A stretch of 64,000 bases of DNA from Sphingomonas sp. Leaf22 (GCF_001421715.1 NZ_LMKP01000023.1:134044-198043); one strand, 5' to 3'. Positions 17,486 to 26,783 are shown, numbered from the stretch's first letter. The notes: a model not told the origin generated them from the letters alone. Numbers and translations: made by a program.

Positions 17486-18019
17486 ATGGCCAGCGTCTTT
17501 CACTTCGCGACGCGCCTGCTCAAGGGGCATGGCGATCCGCATGGCGAGGAGGAAGCCCATGTCCTGTCCGCGATCGAGCGCGGCGCGCCGATCTCGCGCG
17601 ATGCGGCCGACGAATCGGACCTGCGCTCGACGGTCGGCGACCGGCTGGCGGACCGGGTGGCGGCGGTCGGCGGGTCGTGGGGGTTCATCATCGCCTTCAC
17701 AGCGGTGCTGCTCGGGTGGATGCTGCTCAATTCCGACGTGCTGTCGCATTTCGGGCTGGCGTTCGATCCGTACCCCTACATCTTCCTGAACCTGATGCTG
17801 TCGACGCTGGCCGCGATCCAGGCACCGGTCATCATGATGAGCCAGAACCGGCAGTCGGAAAAGGACCGGCTGGCGGCGCGGCTCGACTATGAAACCAACC
17901 TGCGCGCCGAGATCGACATCCTCGCGCTGCATGCCAAGCTGGACGTCGACGTGATCGACCGGCTGGCGGCGCTGGAGGCGAAGATCGACGCGCTGGCGCG
18001 AACCGCGCCGTCCGCCTAA
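17486..18019 (+). CDS. DUF1003 inner-membrane protein
   Basis: 177 aa. Has two hydrophobic segments (about residues 63-81, [19 protein letters not shown], and about 95-115) separated by a short loop with [13 protein letters not shown], which is the DUF1003 hallmark. The C-terminal third is a hydrophilic helix ([14 protein letters not shown]) likely to form a coiled coil in the cytoplasm. Function unknown. The gene follows gapR by 23 bases and may be in the same transcript. Confidence 0.85.
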   Translation: MASVFHFATRLLKGHGDPHGEEEAHVLSAIERGAPISRDAADESDLRSTVGDRLADRVAAVGGSWGFIIAFTAVLLGWMLLNSDVLSHFGLAFDPYPYIFLNLMLSTLAAIQAPVIMMSQNRQSEKDRLAARLDYETNLRAEIDILALHAKLDVDVIDRLAALEAKIDALARTAPSA

Positions 18020-18048
18020 GAGCGGACACAGAACATAAAGAGGCACCG

Positions 18049-18792
18049 ATGGCAGGCCATAGCAAATTCAAGAATATCATGCACCGCAAGGGTGCGCAGG
18101 ATAAGAAGCGGTCGGGCATGTTCAGCAAGCTCAGCCGCGAAATCACCGTCGCGGCGAAGATGGGCCTGCCCGATCCCGACATGAACCCGCGCCTGCGCGC
18201 GGCGATCAACGCCGCCAAGGCGCAGTCGATGCCCAAGGACAATATCCAGCGCGCGGTCGACAAGGCGTCGAAGGGCGATCTCGAAAATTACGAGGAAATC
18301 CGCTATGAAGGCTTCGGCCCGGCCGGTGTTTCGCTGATTATCGAGGCGTTGTCCGACAACCGGAACCGCACCGCGACCAATGTGCGGACCGCCGTGTCGA
18401 AGAATGGCGGCAACCTCGGCACCGCCGGTTCGGTCAGCCACGGCTTCGACCGGGTCGGCCTGATCAACTATCCGGCCAAGGCCGGCGACGCCGAAAAGGT
18501 GTTCGAAGCCGCACTGGAAGCCGGGGCCGAGGACGTGACGTCGAGCGAGGACGGCCACGAAATCTGGACGGCCGTGGGCGACCTGCACGAAGTCGCCAAG
18601 GCGCTGGAACCGGTGCTGGGCGAGGCGGAAGGTGCCAAGCTCGCATGGCGGCCGCAGACGATGGTCGCGGTCGGCGAGGACGATGCGGCGACGCTGTTCA
18701 AGCTGCTCGACGCGCTCGACGACGACGACGACGTCCAGACCGTATGGGGCAATTACGAAGTATCCGACGAGGTCATGGAGAAGCTGGGTTGA
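18049..18792 (+). CDS. YebC/PmpR-family protein
   Basis: 247 aa, full length. Begins [18 protein letters not shown], the invariant YebC start, and keeps [18 protein letters not shown] and the C-terminal WRPQTMVAV segment. Members were first described as DNA-binding regulators; recent work on the family links it to rescue of ribosomes stalled at proline-rich stretches. It precedes ruvC, a very common alphaproteobacterial order. SD-like AAAGAGG lies 8 bases upstream. Confidence 0.95.
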   Translation: MAGHSKFKNIMHRKGAQDKKRSGMFSKLSREITVAAKMGLPDPDMNPRLRAAINAAKAQSMPKDNIQRAVDKASKGDLENYEEIRYEGFGPAGVSLIIEALSDNRNRTATNVRTAVSKNGGNLGTAGSVSHGFDRVGLINYPAKAGDAEKVFEAALEAGAEDVTSSEDGHEIWTAVGDLHEVAKALEPVLGEAEGAKLAWRPQTMVAVGEDDAATLFKLLDALDDDDDVQTVWGNYEVSDEVMEKLG

Positions 18793-18800
18793 CCACGCGA

Positions 18801-18931
18801 TTCCTCCCCGCTGCGCGGGGAGGGGGACCAGCAAAGCTGGTGGAGGGGGGCTTCCGCAGACGCTGCGCTGGGTGGCCATCCCCCTACACCACCGCTTCGC
18901 GGCGGTCCCCCTCCCCGCAGGCGGGGAGGAG
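18801..18931. repeat. REP-like palindromic element between yebC and ruvC
   Basis: Two inverted units: CCTCCCCGCTGCGCGGGGAGG with ACCAGCAAAGCTGGT on the left, and CACCGCTTCGCGGCGG with CCTCCCCGCAGGCGGGGAGG on the right, arranged head to head. The last GGGGAGGAG (18924-18932) lies 7 bases before the ruvC ATG and acts as its Shine-Dalgarno. Confidence 0.8.
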
Positions 18932-18937
18932 TTTTTC

Positions 18938-19447
18938 ATGCTGATCCTCGGTCTCGACCCCGGTCTCGGCACCACCGGCTGGGGCATCATCCGCGCCGAT
19001 GGCAACCGCCTGTCGCACATCGCCAACGGCCAGATCCGCACCGACCCGTCGATGCAGCTTCCCCGCCGCCTTGCGCTGCTGTTCGGTGCGCTGGGCGAGG
19101 TGATCCGCACCGAACGCCCCGATGGCGCGGCAGTCGAAGAGGTGCTGGGCAACAGCAACGCGCAATCGACGCTGAAGCTGGGGCAGGCGCGCGGCGTCGT
19201 GCTGCTGTCCGCTTCGACCGCCGGGCTTCCGATTGGCGAATATCATCCGAGCATCGTCAAGAAGGCGGTGGTCGGCACCGGCGGCGCGGACAAGAAGCAG
19301 ATCCAGGCGATGGTCGGCCATTTGCTGCCCGGCGTGAAGCTGTCGGGTCCCGACGCCGCCGACGCGCTGGCGGTGGCGATCACCCATGCGCACCACCTTG
19401 CCAGCGCGCAGGCAAGGGCAAGGCGGTCGACGGGGATCGGGGCGTGA
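18938..19447 (+). CDS. ruvC: Holliday junction resolvase RuvC
   Basis: 169 aa. Endonuclease that cuts four-way junctions during recombination. Acidic active-site residues are visible in [13 protein letters not shown] (Asp7), AVEEVLG and [11 protein letters not shown] near the C-terminus. The start at ATG 18938 gives the canonical [10 protein letters not shown]-terminus; its ribosome binding site is the end of the preceding palindromic repeat. First of three ruv genes, each separated by a different repeat. Confidence 0.96.
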   Translation: MLILGLDPGLGTTGWGIIRADGNRLSHIANGQIRTDPSMQLPRRLALLFGALGEVIRTERPDGAAVEEVLGNSNAQSTLKLGQARGVVLLSASTAGLPIGEYHPSIVKKAVVGTGGADKKQIQAMVGHLLPGVKLSGPDAADALAVAITHAHHLASAQARARRSTGIGA

Positions 19448-19460
19448 CCCTCGCCGCGCC

Positions 19461-19546
19461 CGTATCCCTGTGCAGACGGGGGATCCAGAGCCACACAGAA
19501 CCGGCGTCAATTGTTGCCCTGGATCCCCGCCTGCGCGGGGATACGG
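19461..19546. repeat. Palindromic repeat between ruvC and ruvA
   Basis: CGTATCCC...GGGGATCCAG (19461-19488) pairs imperfectly with CTGGATCCCC...GGGATACG (19519-19546), about 30 bases apart. Different in sequence from the two flanking REP-like elements. Confidence 0.75.
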
Positions 19547-19566
19547 CGTATTGAGAGAAATCCCGC

Positions 19567-20169
19567 ATGATCGCCCATCTCAAAGGCACGCTGTCCGTTT
19601 CCGGTATCGACCACGCGGTGATCGACGTGAACGGCGTCGGTTATCTGGTCGGCGCGTCGTCGCGGACGTTGCAGGCGCTGGGGCCGGTCGGCGGCAGCGT
19701 GACGATCCATACCGAGATGCTGGTCGCCGAGGATTTCATCCGGCTGGTCGGCTTCGCGAGCGCCGACGAGCGCGACTGGTTCCGGCTGCTGACCGGGGTG
19801 CAAGGCGTCGGCGCGCGCGTCGCGCTGGGCATCCTGTCGACGCTGGCACCCGAGGAAGTCCGCACCGCGATCGCGCGCGGCGACAAGGCGAGCATCGCTC
19901 GCGCCAATGGCGTCGGGCCGAAGCTGGCGCAGCGCATCGCGATGGAGTTGAAGGACAAGGTCGGCGGCATCGCCATCGGTCCGGGCGTGGTGGCACCTGC
20001 GGCGGGCGGTGACGGGGTCGAGGGTGACGCGGTGTCGGCGTTGCTCAACCTCGGTTTCCGTCCGGCCGAAGCGGCGACGGCGGTCGGCAAGGCGGCGGAG
20101 GAACTGGGGGCTGGTGCCAGTCTCGACGCGATGGTGCGGCTGGCGCTGCGCAAGGCGTCCCGCACCTAA
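19567..20169 (+). CDS. ruvA: Holliday junction branch migration protein RuvA
   Basis: 200 aa, normal length. The N-terminal OB fold ([28 protein letters not shown]), the helix-hairpin-helix region ([16 protein letters not shown] and [21 protein letters not shown]) and a C-terminal three-helix domain ([19 protein letters not shown]) are all present. It tetramerises on the junction and loads RuvB. Confidence 0.96.
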   Translation: MIAHLKGTLSVSGIDHAVIDVNGVGYLVGASSRTLQALGPVGGSVTIHTEMLVAEDFIRLVGFASADERDWFRLLTGVQGVGARVALGILSTLAPEEVRTAIARGDKASIARANGVGPKLAQRIAMELKDKVGGIAIGPGVVAPAAGGDGVEGDAVSALLNLGFRPAEAATAVGKAAEELGAGASLDAMVRLALRKASRT

Positions 20170-20171
20170 AA

Positions 20172-20302
20172 TCCTCCCCGGCACGGGGGAGGGGGACCAG
20201 CGAAGCTGGTGTAGGGGGTTGTCCTCATGCGGACCGGTCGCGCTGGCGGTAAGCCCCCTCCACCATGCTTCGCTGGTCTCCCTTCCCGTGCCGGGGAGGA
20301 GC
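20172..20302. repeat. REP-like palindromic element between ruvA and ruvB
   Basis: Same family as 18801-18931: left unit CCTCCCCGGCACGGGG with ACCAGCGAAGCTGGT, right unit CACCATGCTTCGCTGGT with CCCGTGCCGGGGAGGAG, joined by about 50 bases. It starts two bases after the ruvA stop. Confidence 0.8.
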
Positions 20303-20337
20303 TTTAAATGCGGCACGCGAACAGCTAGGGAACACGG

Positions 20338-21357
20338 GTGACCGACGACCGCATGACCACCCCCCTTCGCCGTCCCGAGGATGTCGACGCAGCCCTGCGC
20401 CCCAAGGCGCTCGACGAATTCGTCGGGCAGCAGGCGGCGCGCGAGAATCTGCGCGTGTTCATCGATGCCGCGCGCGGGCGGGGCGACGTGCTCGACCATG
20501 TGCTGTTCTTCGGGCCGCCCGGCCTCGGCAAGACCACGCTGGCGCAGATCGTCGCGCGCGAAATGGGCGTCGGCTTTCGCGCCACCTCCGGCCCGGTCAT
20601 CGCCAAGTCGGGCGACCTTGCCGCGCTGCTCACCAATCTGGAGGACGGCGACGTCCTGTTCATCGACGAGATCCATCGCCTCAATCCGGCGGTCGAGGAA
20701 GTGCTGTATCCGGCGATGGAGGACCGTGCGCTCGACCTGATGATCGGCGAGGGGCCGTCGGCCCGCAGCGTCCGCATCGACCTGCCACGCTTCACGCTGG
20801 TGGGGGCGACCACGCGGCAGGGGTTGCTGACCACCCCCTTGCGCGACCGGTTCGGCATCCCGGTCCGCCTGCAATTCTACACCGTCGACGAATTGACCCG
20901 CGTCGTCGTCCGCGCGGCCGGGTTGCTGGGGCTCGGCATCGCGAAGGACGGCGCGACCGAGGTCGCCCGCCGGGCGCGGGGTACGCCCCGGATCGCCGGT
21001 CGCCTGCTGCGCCGGGTCCGCGACTTCGCCAATGTCGCGGGGGTCGAGACCGTCGATGCGCGTACCGCCGATGCCGCGCTCAACCGGCTGGAGGTCGACG
21101 CGAAGGGGCTCGACGCGATGGATCGCCGCTATCTGACGATGATCGCCGATGTGTATCGCGGCGGTCCGGTCGGCGTGGAGACGCTGGCGGCCGGCCTGTC
21201 GGAGCCGCGCGACACGATCGAGGAAGTGATCGAACCCTATCTGATCCAGATCGGCATGGTCGCCCGCACCGCGCGCGGGCGCTGTCTGAACGCCGGCGGA
21301 TGGAAGCATCTCGGCTTCGAACCGCCGGCGGGCGTGCAGGATGGGTTGTTCGATTGA
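20338..21357 (+). CDS. ruvB: Holliday junction branch migration helicase RuvB
   Basis: 339 aa. AAA+ motor driving branch migration with RuvA. Walker [13 protein letters not shown], Walker B FIDEIHRL, sensor GATTRQG and the C-terminal winged-helix region ([17 protein letters not shown]) are intact. The start is GTG 20338, with TAGGG at 20326-20330 at good spacing; ATG 20353 is a possible alternative. Confidence 0.96.
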   Translation: MTDDRMTTPLRRPEDVDAALRPKALDEFVGQQAARENLRVFIDAARGRGDVLDHVLFFGPPGLGKTTLAQIVAREMGVGFRATSGPVIAKSGDLAALLTNLEDGDVLFIDEIHRLNPAVEEVLYPAMEDRALDLMIGEGPSARSVRIDLPRFTLVGATTRQGLLTTPLRDRFGIPVRLQFYTVDELTRVVVRAAGLLGLGIAKDGATEVARRARGTPRIAGRLLRRVRDFANVAGVETVDARTADAALNRLEVDAKGLDAMDRRYLTMIADVYRGGPVGVETLAAGLSEPRDTIEEVIEPYLIQIGMVARTARGRCLNAGGWKHLGFEPPAGVQDGLFD

Positions 21358-21695
21358 TGGAACGCAACGGCAAGCATCGCGGCAATTTGCTGACATCGGC
21401 GGCGATCGGTCCGCGACAGGCCGGGCGGGTTGCCGCCGCGGCGGACGCGCTGGTGATCGACGTCACCTTCGCGGCGGACGCGAGTTGTTCGGCGACCATC
21501 GCCGACACGAACTTCGTCCTGCCGGACGCGGCAACCGCCTTCGTCGCGGCGCTTCGTGCGTTGCCCGACCGTGACCGGCCGGTGACGCTGTCGGTCCGCG
21601 GCGGTGCCATGGCATCGCCGCGTCAGATCGGGGTCGTTCTCCAACTGATCCGCTCTGCCGGTTTTGGCAACGTCACCGTTATTCGGGCGGACTGA
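21357..21695 (+). CDS. Small protein of unknown function, weakly ExbD/TolR-tail-like
   Basis: 112 aa. Its ATG overlaps the ruvB stop (TGATG), so it is translationally coupled to ruvB. No signal peptide or membrane helix is seen. The second half (LPDRDRPVTLSVRGGAMASPRQIGVVLQLIRSAGFGNVTVIRAD) has the rhythm of the C-terminal domain of ExbD/TolR proteins, where VxIRAD...YGxVVxVMDxLRxAGxxxV is typical. The resemblance is weak and may be chance. It sits directly before the ybgC-tolQRAB-pal cluster, whose TolR is separate and complete. Confidence 0.6.
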   Translation: MERNGKHRGNLLTSAAIGPRQAGRVAAAADALVIDVTFAADASCSATIADTNFVLPDAATAFVAALRALPDRDRPVTLSVRGGAMASPRQIGVVLQLIRSAGFGNVTVIRAD

Positions 21696-21776
21696 TCGGT
21701 TCCGTCGTGCTGCCATAGCGTCGGGTTCATCCGGTCACCCCTTTCCCCGTCCGGCCGCAATGGTTAAAGCGGACAA

Positions 21777-22235
21777 ATGACCGACCCCGTCCTGCCGGCC
21801 GGCGGCCGCTTCACGGGCGGTACGCATCGCTTTCCCGTCCGTATCTATTTCGAGGACACCGACCTGTCGGGCGTCGTCTATCACGCGAATTATCTTCGGT
21901 ATTTCGAACGCGCGCGCAGCGACATGCTGATGATCGCCGGCATCGACCAGCGTGCCGCGCACGAAACGGGCGAGGGGGCCTATGCCGTCCGGTCGATGCA
22001 GCTCGACTGGCGGGCCCCCGCGCGACTGAACGATGCGCTGGTCGTGGTCAGCACCGTCGAGCGCGTACGCGCGGCGGCGGTCGATATTCATCAGACAGTC
22101 ATCCGCGACACACTCTTACTGGCGTCGGCCCGGGTCGAGGTTGCGTTCGTGGCCCCGAACGGGCGTCCGCGTCGTCAACCGGCCGCGTGGGTCGATACCT
22201 TCCAGCGGCTGGTCGCAACTAAAAAAGGGGCATGA
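21777..22235 (+). CDS. ybgC: Tol-Pal-associated acyl-CoA thioesterase
   Basis: 152 aa hotdog-fold enzyme. The catalytic motif YFEDTDLSGVVYHANYLRYFERARSDML contains the family Asp and is unmistakable. It hydrolyses short acyl-CoA or acyl-ACP thioesters and is regularly the first gene of the tol-pal cluster, as here. Its stop overlaps the tolQ start (ATGA at 22232). Confidence 0.95.
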   Translation: MTDPVLPAGGRFTGGTHRFPVRIYFEDTDLSGVVYHANYLRYFERARSDMLMIAGIDQRAAHETGEGAYAVRSMQLDWRAPARLNDALVVVSTVERVRAAAVDIHQTVIRDTLLLASARVEVAFVAPNGRPRRQPAAWVDTFQRLVATKKGA

Positions 22236-22924
22236 TGGACGTACTCGTGAACACCGACGCCGCGACCATGTCGCCCGTCGCGCTCTTCCTCGCCGCGGAC
22301 TGGGTGGTGAAGGCGGTGATGCTGGGGCTGCTGGCCGCCAGCATCTGGACCTGGGCGATCATCATCGGCTTCCTCGTCCGCGCGCGGAAAGTGCGCCGCG
22401 ATATCGACCGGTTCGAAACCGATTTCGAACAGGCCGAGGATATCGACGCGTTCCACCGGTTGCAGGGGACGCGCGACACCGCCATCGCCCGCGTCTTTTC
22501 ATCGGGGGTGCGCGAATGGCGGCGCTCGACCGCATCGAAGCAGATCGACCGCGACGGCACCCGCGAACGGCTCGCCACCGCCATGGCGTCGAGCGTGGCG
22601 GACGAGAGCGAGACGCTGGCCGACCGGCTGAACGTGCTGGCGACGATCGGGGCGGTCGCGCCGTTCGTCGGGCTGTTCGGCACGGTGTGGGGCATCATGC
22701 GGTCGTTCACCGCGATCGCCTCCGAACAGAATACGTCACTGGCCGTCGTCGCGCCGGGTATCGCCGAGGCGTTGTTCGCCACCGCGATCGGCCTGTTCGC
22801 CGCCATCCCCGCCGTCATCGCCTATAACCGCTTCAGCCACGGCGTGAACCGGATCGAGTCGCGGCTGAACCGCTTTGCCGACGCGTTCCACGCCACGCTG
22901 TCGCGCCAGCTCGAAGGGGTCTGA
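22232..22924 (+). CDS. tolQ: Tol-Pal system proton channel subunit TolQ
   Basis: 230 aa. Three membrane helices: about residues 22-45 (VVKAVMLGLLAASIWTWAII), then around 130-155 and 170-190 (APFVGLFGTVWGIM; VAPGIAEALFATAIGLFAAIPAV). These are the MotA/TolQ/ExbB-type motifs. With TolR it uses the proton gradient to energise TolA during outer-membrane constriction at division. Four-base overlap with ybgC. Confidence 0.96.
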   Translation: MMDVLVNTDAATMSPVALFLAADWVVKAVMLGLLAASIWTWAIIIGFLVRARKVRRDIDRFETDFEQAEDIDAFHRLQGTRDTAIARVFSSGVREWRRSTASKQIDRDGTRERLATAMASSVADESETLADRLNVLATIGAVAPFVGLFGTVWGIMRSFTAIASEQNTSLAVVAPGIAEALFATAIGLFAAIPAVIAYNRFSHGVNRIESRLNRFADAFHATLSRQLEGV

Positions 22925-22927
22925 GCG

Positions 22928-23359
22928 ATGGGCGTCAACCTGCCGTCGGCAAAGGGAAAAGGGCGTCGTGCGCCGATGGCGGAGATCAACGTCACGCCGC
23001 TGGTCGACGTGATGCTGGTGCTGCTCATCATCTTCATGGTCACCGCGCCGCTGATGACCGCGGGCGTGCCGGTGAACCTGCCCGACAGCCGCGCGAAGGC
23101 GGTCGAACAGACGCAGCAGCCGGTGACGCTGTCGATCGATGCCGATGGCCGGACCTTTATCGACGATGCCGAGGTGTCGGCCGACAATCTGCCCGGCGAA
23201 CTGGAAAAGATCGCGGCGGCGGGTGCCGGGGCGACCGAACCGCGACAGGTGATGCTGCGCGCCGACCGCACGCTCGATTACGGCCGGGTCAACGGCGTGC
23301 TCGGCGAACTGAACCGCGCGGGGCTGAACCGGGTGTCGCTGATCAGCGTGGCGCAGTAA
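22928..23359 (+). CDS. tolR: Tol-Pal system protein TolR
   Basis: 143 aa. A short cytoplasmic N-terminus, one helix (VDVMLVLLIIFMVTAPLM, with the essential proton-carrying Asp in PLVDVML), then a periplasmic domain ending in QVMLRADRTLDYGRVNGVLGELNRAGLNRVSLI. Stator partner of TolQ; 3 bases downstream of it. Confidence 0.96.
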   Translation: MGVNLPSAKGKGRRAPMAEINVTPLVDVMLVLLIIFMVTAPLMTAGVPVNLPDSRAKAVEQTQQPVTLSIDADGRTFIDDAEVSADNLPGELEKIAAAGAGATEPRQVMLRADRTLDYGRVNGVLGELNRAGLNRVSLISVAQ

Positions 23360-23363
23360 CGCG

Positions 23364-24344
23364 ATGCAGAAGGCGGAGAAGATCGGGCTTGGCGTAGCGG
23401 TTGCGGGACATGCCGTCCTGTTCGGCCTGCTGTCGGTCGGTTTTCTCGCCACGCCGAACCCGGTGAAGTTGAAGAACGAGCCGATGGACGTCAGCTTTGC
23501 GGAGGACGTCGCCGCCGAACAAAGCGCCCCTGCCCAGACCGACGCCCCGGCCGTCAGTCAGGCTCCCGACACCGGACCGCCGGAAGATGCCGCCCCGCCC
23601 GAGGCGGTAGAGGAACCGGCCCCGGAGCCCGCACCCGCGCCGCCCGCACCGGCACCGCGTCCGCAGCCGGCACCGCGCCCCGAACCAAAGCCCGCGCCGA
23701 AGCCGGTTCCGGCTCCCAAACCGGTGCCGAAACCGGTCCCCAAGCCTGCGCCAAAACCCGCCCCCGCGCCGAAGCCGGAGCCGAAGCCTGCCCCGGCCAA
23801 GCCGGCGCAGCGTCCTGCGCCGGCACCGGCACGGCCCGCACCGGCGGCGAAAGCTCCGGCAAAACCTGCCCCGGCCAAACCCGCGGCGACCAAGGGGCAG
23901 GGGACCAATGCGCAGGCGACCGCCCCCCGGCCGCGTGGCGGGCGTCTGGGCGACAATTTCCTGAAGGGCATTGCCGACACGCCCAAGCCGGGCAAGGCGG
24001 AGGCACCGCGCGGTACGGCCGTCACTGCGCAGTCGGTCGCCGGTCTTGCCAGCGCGATCCAGCGGCAGGTGCAGCCTTGCGCCAACAAGATTCCCAATCC
24101 CGGCCCCGGCGCGAACCAGATCCGATCGAAGATCCGCTTGCAGATGCGCGCCGACGGCACGCTTGCCGCGCGTCCGCAGTTGCGCGGACAGACCGGGGTT
24201 GATGGCGAGAATGAACGCTATGCGCAGCGCGTGTCCGAACTGGCCATCGCCGCGCTGATCCAGTGTGCCCCCTATGAACTTCCGGCGGACCTGTACGAGG
24301 GCGGCTGGAAGGATATCATCATCAACTACAAACTGCCCGGCTGA
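23364..24344 (+). CDS. tolA: Tol-Pal system protein TolA, proline-rich linker type
   Basis: 326 aa. One N-terminal membrane helix (about residues 8-28). Residues about 75-185 are almost entirely Pro, Ala, Lys and Glu with a PxP rhythm (PAPKPVPKPVPKPAPKP), where the E. coli protein has a long Ala/Lys helix. The C-terminal domain (IQRQVQPCANKIPNPGPGANQ...IRLQMRADGTL) carries two Cys, as TolA domain III does. It spans the periplasm to contact Pal and TolB. The linker suggests a stiff polyproline rod, as in TonB. Confidence 0.88.
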   Translation: MQKAEKIGLGVAVAGHAVLFGLLSVGFLATPNPVKLKNEPMDVSFAEDVAAEQSAPAQTDAPAVSQAPDTGPPEDAAPPEAVEEPAPEPAPAPPAPAPRPQPAPRPEPKPAPKPVPAPKPVPKPVPKPAPKPAPAPKPEPKPAPAKPAQRPAPAPARPAPAAKAPAKPAPAKPAATKGQGTNAQATAPRPRGGRLGDNFLKGIADTPKPGKAEAPRGTAVTAQSVAGLASAIQRQVQPCANKIPNPGPGANQIRSKIRLQMRADGTLAARPQLRGQTGVDGENERYAQRVSELAIAALIQCAPYELPADLYEGGWKDIIINYKLPG

Positions 24345-24357
24345 CCGGAGAGGATTT

Positions 24358-25680
24358 ATGCGGAAACTGACCCTGGCTCTTGGTGCGGCACTCGCCAGCG
24401 TGCTGGCCGCGCCCGCCGCATTCGCGCAGGTCGAGGTGGATATCGAAGGCGGTATCTCCGAACCGCTGCCGATCGCGGTGCCAGTGATGCCGACGCCGCA
24501 GATCGCCTCGACCCCTGCCGGGTCGACCGATGCGCTCGGGCGGCAACTGGCGGAGATCGTCGCGGGCGACCTGCGCAATTCGGGCCTGTTCAAGCCCGCC
24601 GGCCCCGCCGGGCTTCCCGCCGTCGCCATGGCACAGGTCCAGTCGCCCGATTATGCGGTATGGAGCGGCGCACAGGCACTGGTGCAGGGCTATGTCCGTG
24701 CCGAGGCGAACGGCACGCTGACGATCGGCTGCTATCTCTACGACACGTTCGGCCGCACCGAACTGACGCGGCAGGGGTTCAACGTACCGCCGGCCGAATG
24801 GCGTCGCGCCGCGCATAAATGCGCCGATGCCGTCTATACCCGCCTGTCGGGCGAAGGCCCCTATTTCGACAGCCGCATCGTCTATGTCAGCGAAACCGGG
24901 CCGAAGGGCAAACGGATCAAGCGGCTGGCGATCATGGATCAGGACGGGGCCAACCACCGCTTCCTGACCAACGGCCAGTCGATCGTGCTGACCCCGCGTT
25001 TCGCGCCGGGCCAGCAGTCGATCGTGTATATGAGCTATGTCAACGACCGGCCGGCGATCTACATCCTCGATCTCGGTACCGGGCGGCAGCGGCTGCTGGT
25101 GCAGAATGCGTCGCTGACCTTCGCGCCGCGCTTCTCGCCCGATGGCCGCTATGTCCTGTTTTCGATGGCGCAGGCGGGCAATACCGATATCTACCGGGTG
25201 CCGGCAGCGGGCGGCAGTCCGCAGCGGCTGACCAATGCGCCCGGCATCGACACCGGCGGCAGCTATTCGCCCGACGGGTCGAAGATCGTGTTCGAAAGCG
25301 ACCGCTCGGGCACGCAGCAACTCTACGTCATGAACGCCGACGGATCGAACCAGCAGCGGATCAGCTTTGGCGGCGGACGCTATGCGACGCCGGTCTGGAG
25401 CCCACGTGGCGACCTGATCGCCTTTACCCGGCAGGGTGGTGGATCGTTCCGCATCGGCATCATGTCGCCTTCGGGTGGTGGCGAGAAACTGCTGAGCGAC
25501 GCGTGGGGCGACGAAGGGCCGAGCTGGTCGCCCAATGGCCGCGTGCTGACGTTCTTCCGCAGCGCACAGGGGTCGGGCAAGACGCAGATCTGGTCGGTCG
25601 ACCTGACCGGATCGAACATCCGCCGGATTCCGACCGCGCTTGACGGGTCCGACCCGAGCTGGGGCCCGATCCGGTCCTAA
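24358..25680 (+). CDS. tolB: Tol-Pal system beta-propeller protein TolB
   Basis: 440 aa. Signal peptide (KLTLALGAALASVLAAPAAFAQ), an N-terminal alpha/beta domain, then repeated WD40-like blades of the form FAPRFSPDGRYVLFSMA, GSYSPDGSKIVFESDR and TPVWSPRGDLIAFTR. Periplasmic; switches between Pal-bound and TolA-bound states. GGAGAGG precedes the ATG at 24358, and the C-terminal half of the preceding gene ends 13 bases upstream. Confidence 0.97.
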   Translation: MRKLTLALGAALASVLAAPAAFAQVEVDIEGGISEPLPIAVPVMPTPQIASTPAGSTDALGRQLAEIVAGDLRNSGLFKPAGPAGLPAVAMAQVQSPDYAVWSGAQALVQGYVRAEANGTLTIGCYLYDTFGRTELTRQGFNVPPAEWRRAAHKCADAVYTRLSGEGPYFDSRIVYVSETGPKGKRIKRLAIMDQDGANHRFLTNGQSIVLTPRFAPGQQSIVYMSYVNDRPAIYILDLGTGRQRLLVQNASLTFAPRFSPDGRYVLFSMAQAGNTDIYRVPAAGGSPQRLTNAPGIDTGGSYSPDGSKIVFESDRSGTQQLYVMNADGSNQQRISFGGGRYATPVWSPRGDLIAFTRQGGGSFRIGIMSPSGGGEKLLSDAWGDEGPSWSPNGRVLTFFRSAQGSGKTQIWSVDLTGSNIRRIPTALDGSDPSWGPIRS

Positions 25681-25752
25681 GGCTTTCACCAACAGGGGCA
25701 ATTCCGGTACAGGGGCATTGTAGCGGGTGCGATACGACCAAGGGAGGTTTTG

Positions 25753-26280
25753 ATGACCAAGTTTTCGACCACGCTGATCGTCGGCGCGGCGCTGCTGGCG
25801 ACCGCCGGCTGCGCCAAGAAGCGACCCGAGGTGCTGCCGCCGGCACCGGGCCAGACGGTCGATCCGAACGCCGGTACCGGCAACACCGGGACGGGTACGG
25901 GCACCAACGGCGTCGTGCCGGGATCGCGCGCCGATTTCCAGCAGTCGGTGGCGAGCGACACGGTCAATTTCGGTCTCGACCAATATGATATCGACGCATC
26001 GGCCCGCGCCGTGCTCGACAGCCAGGCCCAGTGGCTGGCGCGCTATCCCAATGTGCGCGTGACGATCGAGGGGCATTGCGACGAACGCGGCACCCGCGAA
26101 TACAATCTCGCGCTTGGCGATCGCCGGGCCAATGCGGCGTCCAGCTATCTGGCGACGCGCGGCATTTCGCCGTCGCGCATCACCACGATCAGCTATGGCA
26201 AGGAACGCCCGCTGGCGCTCGGATCGGACGAAGGTGCATGGGCGCAGAACCGTCGCGCGGTGACGGTCGTGCTTCAGTAA
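25753..26280 (+). CDS. pal: Peptidoglycan-associated lipoprotein Pal
   Basis: 175 aa. Lipoprotein signal with Cys in ATAGC near residue 20, a Gly/Thr/Asn-rich spacer, then an OmpA-like peptidoglycan-binding domain (TVNFGLDQYDIDASARAVLD, VTIEGHCDERGTREYNLALGDRRA). Anchors the outer membrane to the wall and completes the Tol-Pal cluster. AGGGAGG at 25741-25747 supports ATG 25753. Confidence 0.97.
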   Translation: MTKFSTTLIVGAALLATAGCAKKRPEVLPPAPGQTVDPNAGTGNTGTGTGTNGVVPGSRADFQQSVASDTVNFGLDQYDIDASARAVLDSQAQWLARYPNVRVTIEGHCDERGTREYNLALGDRRANAASSYLATRGISPSRITTISYGKERPLALGSDEGAWAQNRRAVTVVLQ

Positions 26281-26287
26281 GCGATTG

Positions 26288-26320
26288 CCCCTGCCCGGTC
26301 GAATGACGATCGGGCAGGGG
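26288..26320. terminator. Terminator hairpin after pal
   Basis: CCCCTGCCCG (26288-26297) and CGGGCAGGGG (26311-26320) form a perfect 10-bp stem around a 13-base loop that can pair further. Lies between pal and the remnant gene on the other strand. Confidence 0.65.
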
Positions 26321-26321
26321 A

Positions 26322-26671
26322 TCAACCCGCCACCTTCAGCCGGCCGCGCCCCTCCGCCTTTGCGGTGTAGAGCGCGTGGTCGGTGCGGGTATAGACGGTC
26401 GACACGCTATCGTCGGCGCGGACCATGGTCATGCCGGCGGAAAAATCGATCCGGAAGTCCGGCTGCGTCGCGATCACTCGATCGGACCGCGCCGATGGGC
26501 ATGATTGCGACGCATCATCGACACCCAGTCGATCCGCTCGTCCGGTCCGAGAAAGAAGGCGCGCCGGAACGCGGGATTGGCGAACAGGATCAGTCCGGCC
26601 GGGTCGTAGAGCGCGATCATCGCGTCGGCCTGACCGACCCCTTCGATGAGTTTCGCGACGGTTGCGGACAC
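26322..26671 (-). pseudogene. Remnant of a PAS-GGDEF diguanylate cyclase
   Basis: Reading leftwards from a possible GTG at 26671, the first part looks like a PAS domain (VAKLIEGVGQADAMIALYDPAG, ILFANPAFRRAF) and hits a stop at 26474-26476. One base out of frame, codons 26477-26322 encode the very end of a GGDEF domain (FSAGMTMVRADDSVSTVYTRTDHALYTAKAEGRGRL). The central GGDEF/RxxD part is absent. The simplest reading is an internal deletion joining the two ends. The 110 bases between this and clpA hold only the clpA terminator. Confidence 0.72.
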
Positions 26672-26783
26672 GATGCTGTTCCGTACGGAGTAACAGGCAG
26701 GCCGGTCGAGCGGTCCACTCGATCGGCCAGACGTTTCGTTGTCGATCCGTACCAGAGCTCTACGATAGAATGCGTAAGATTTG

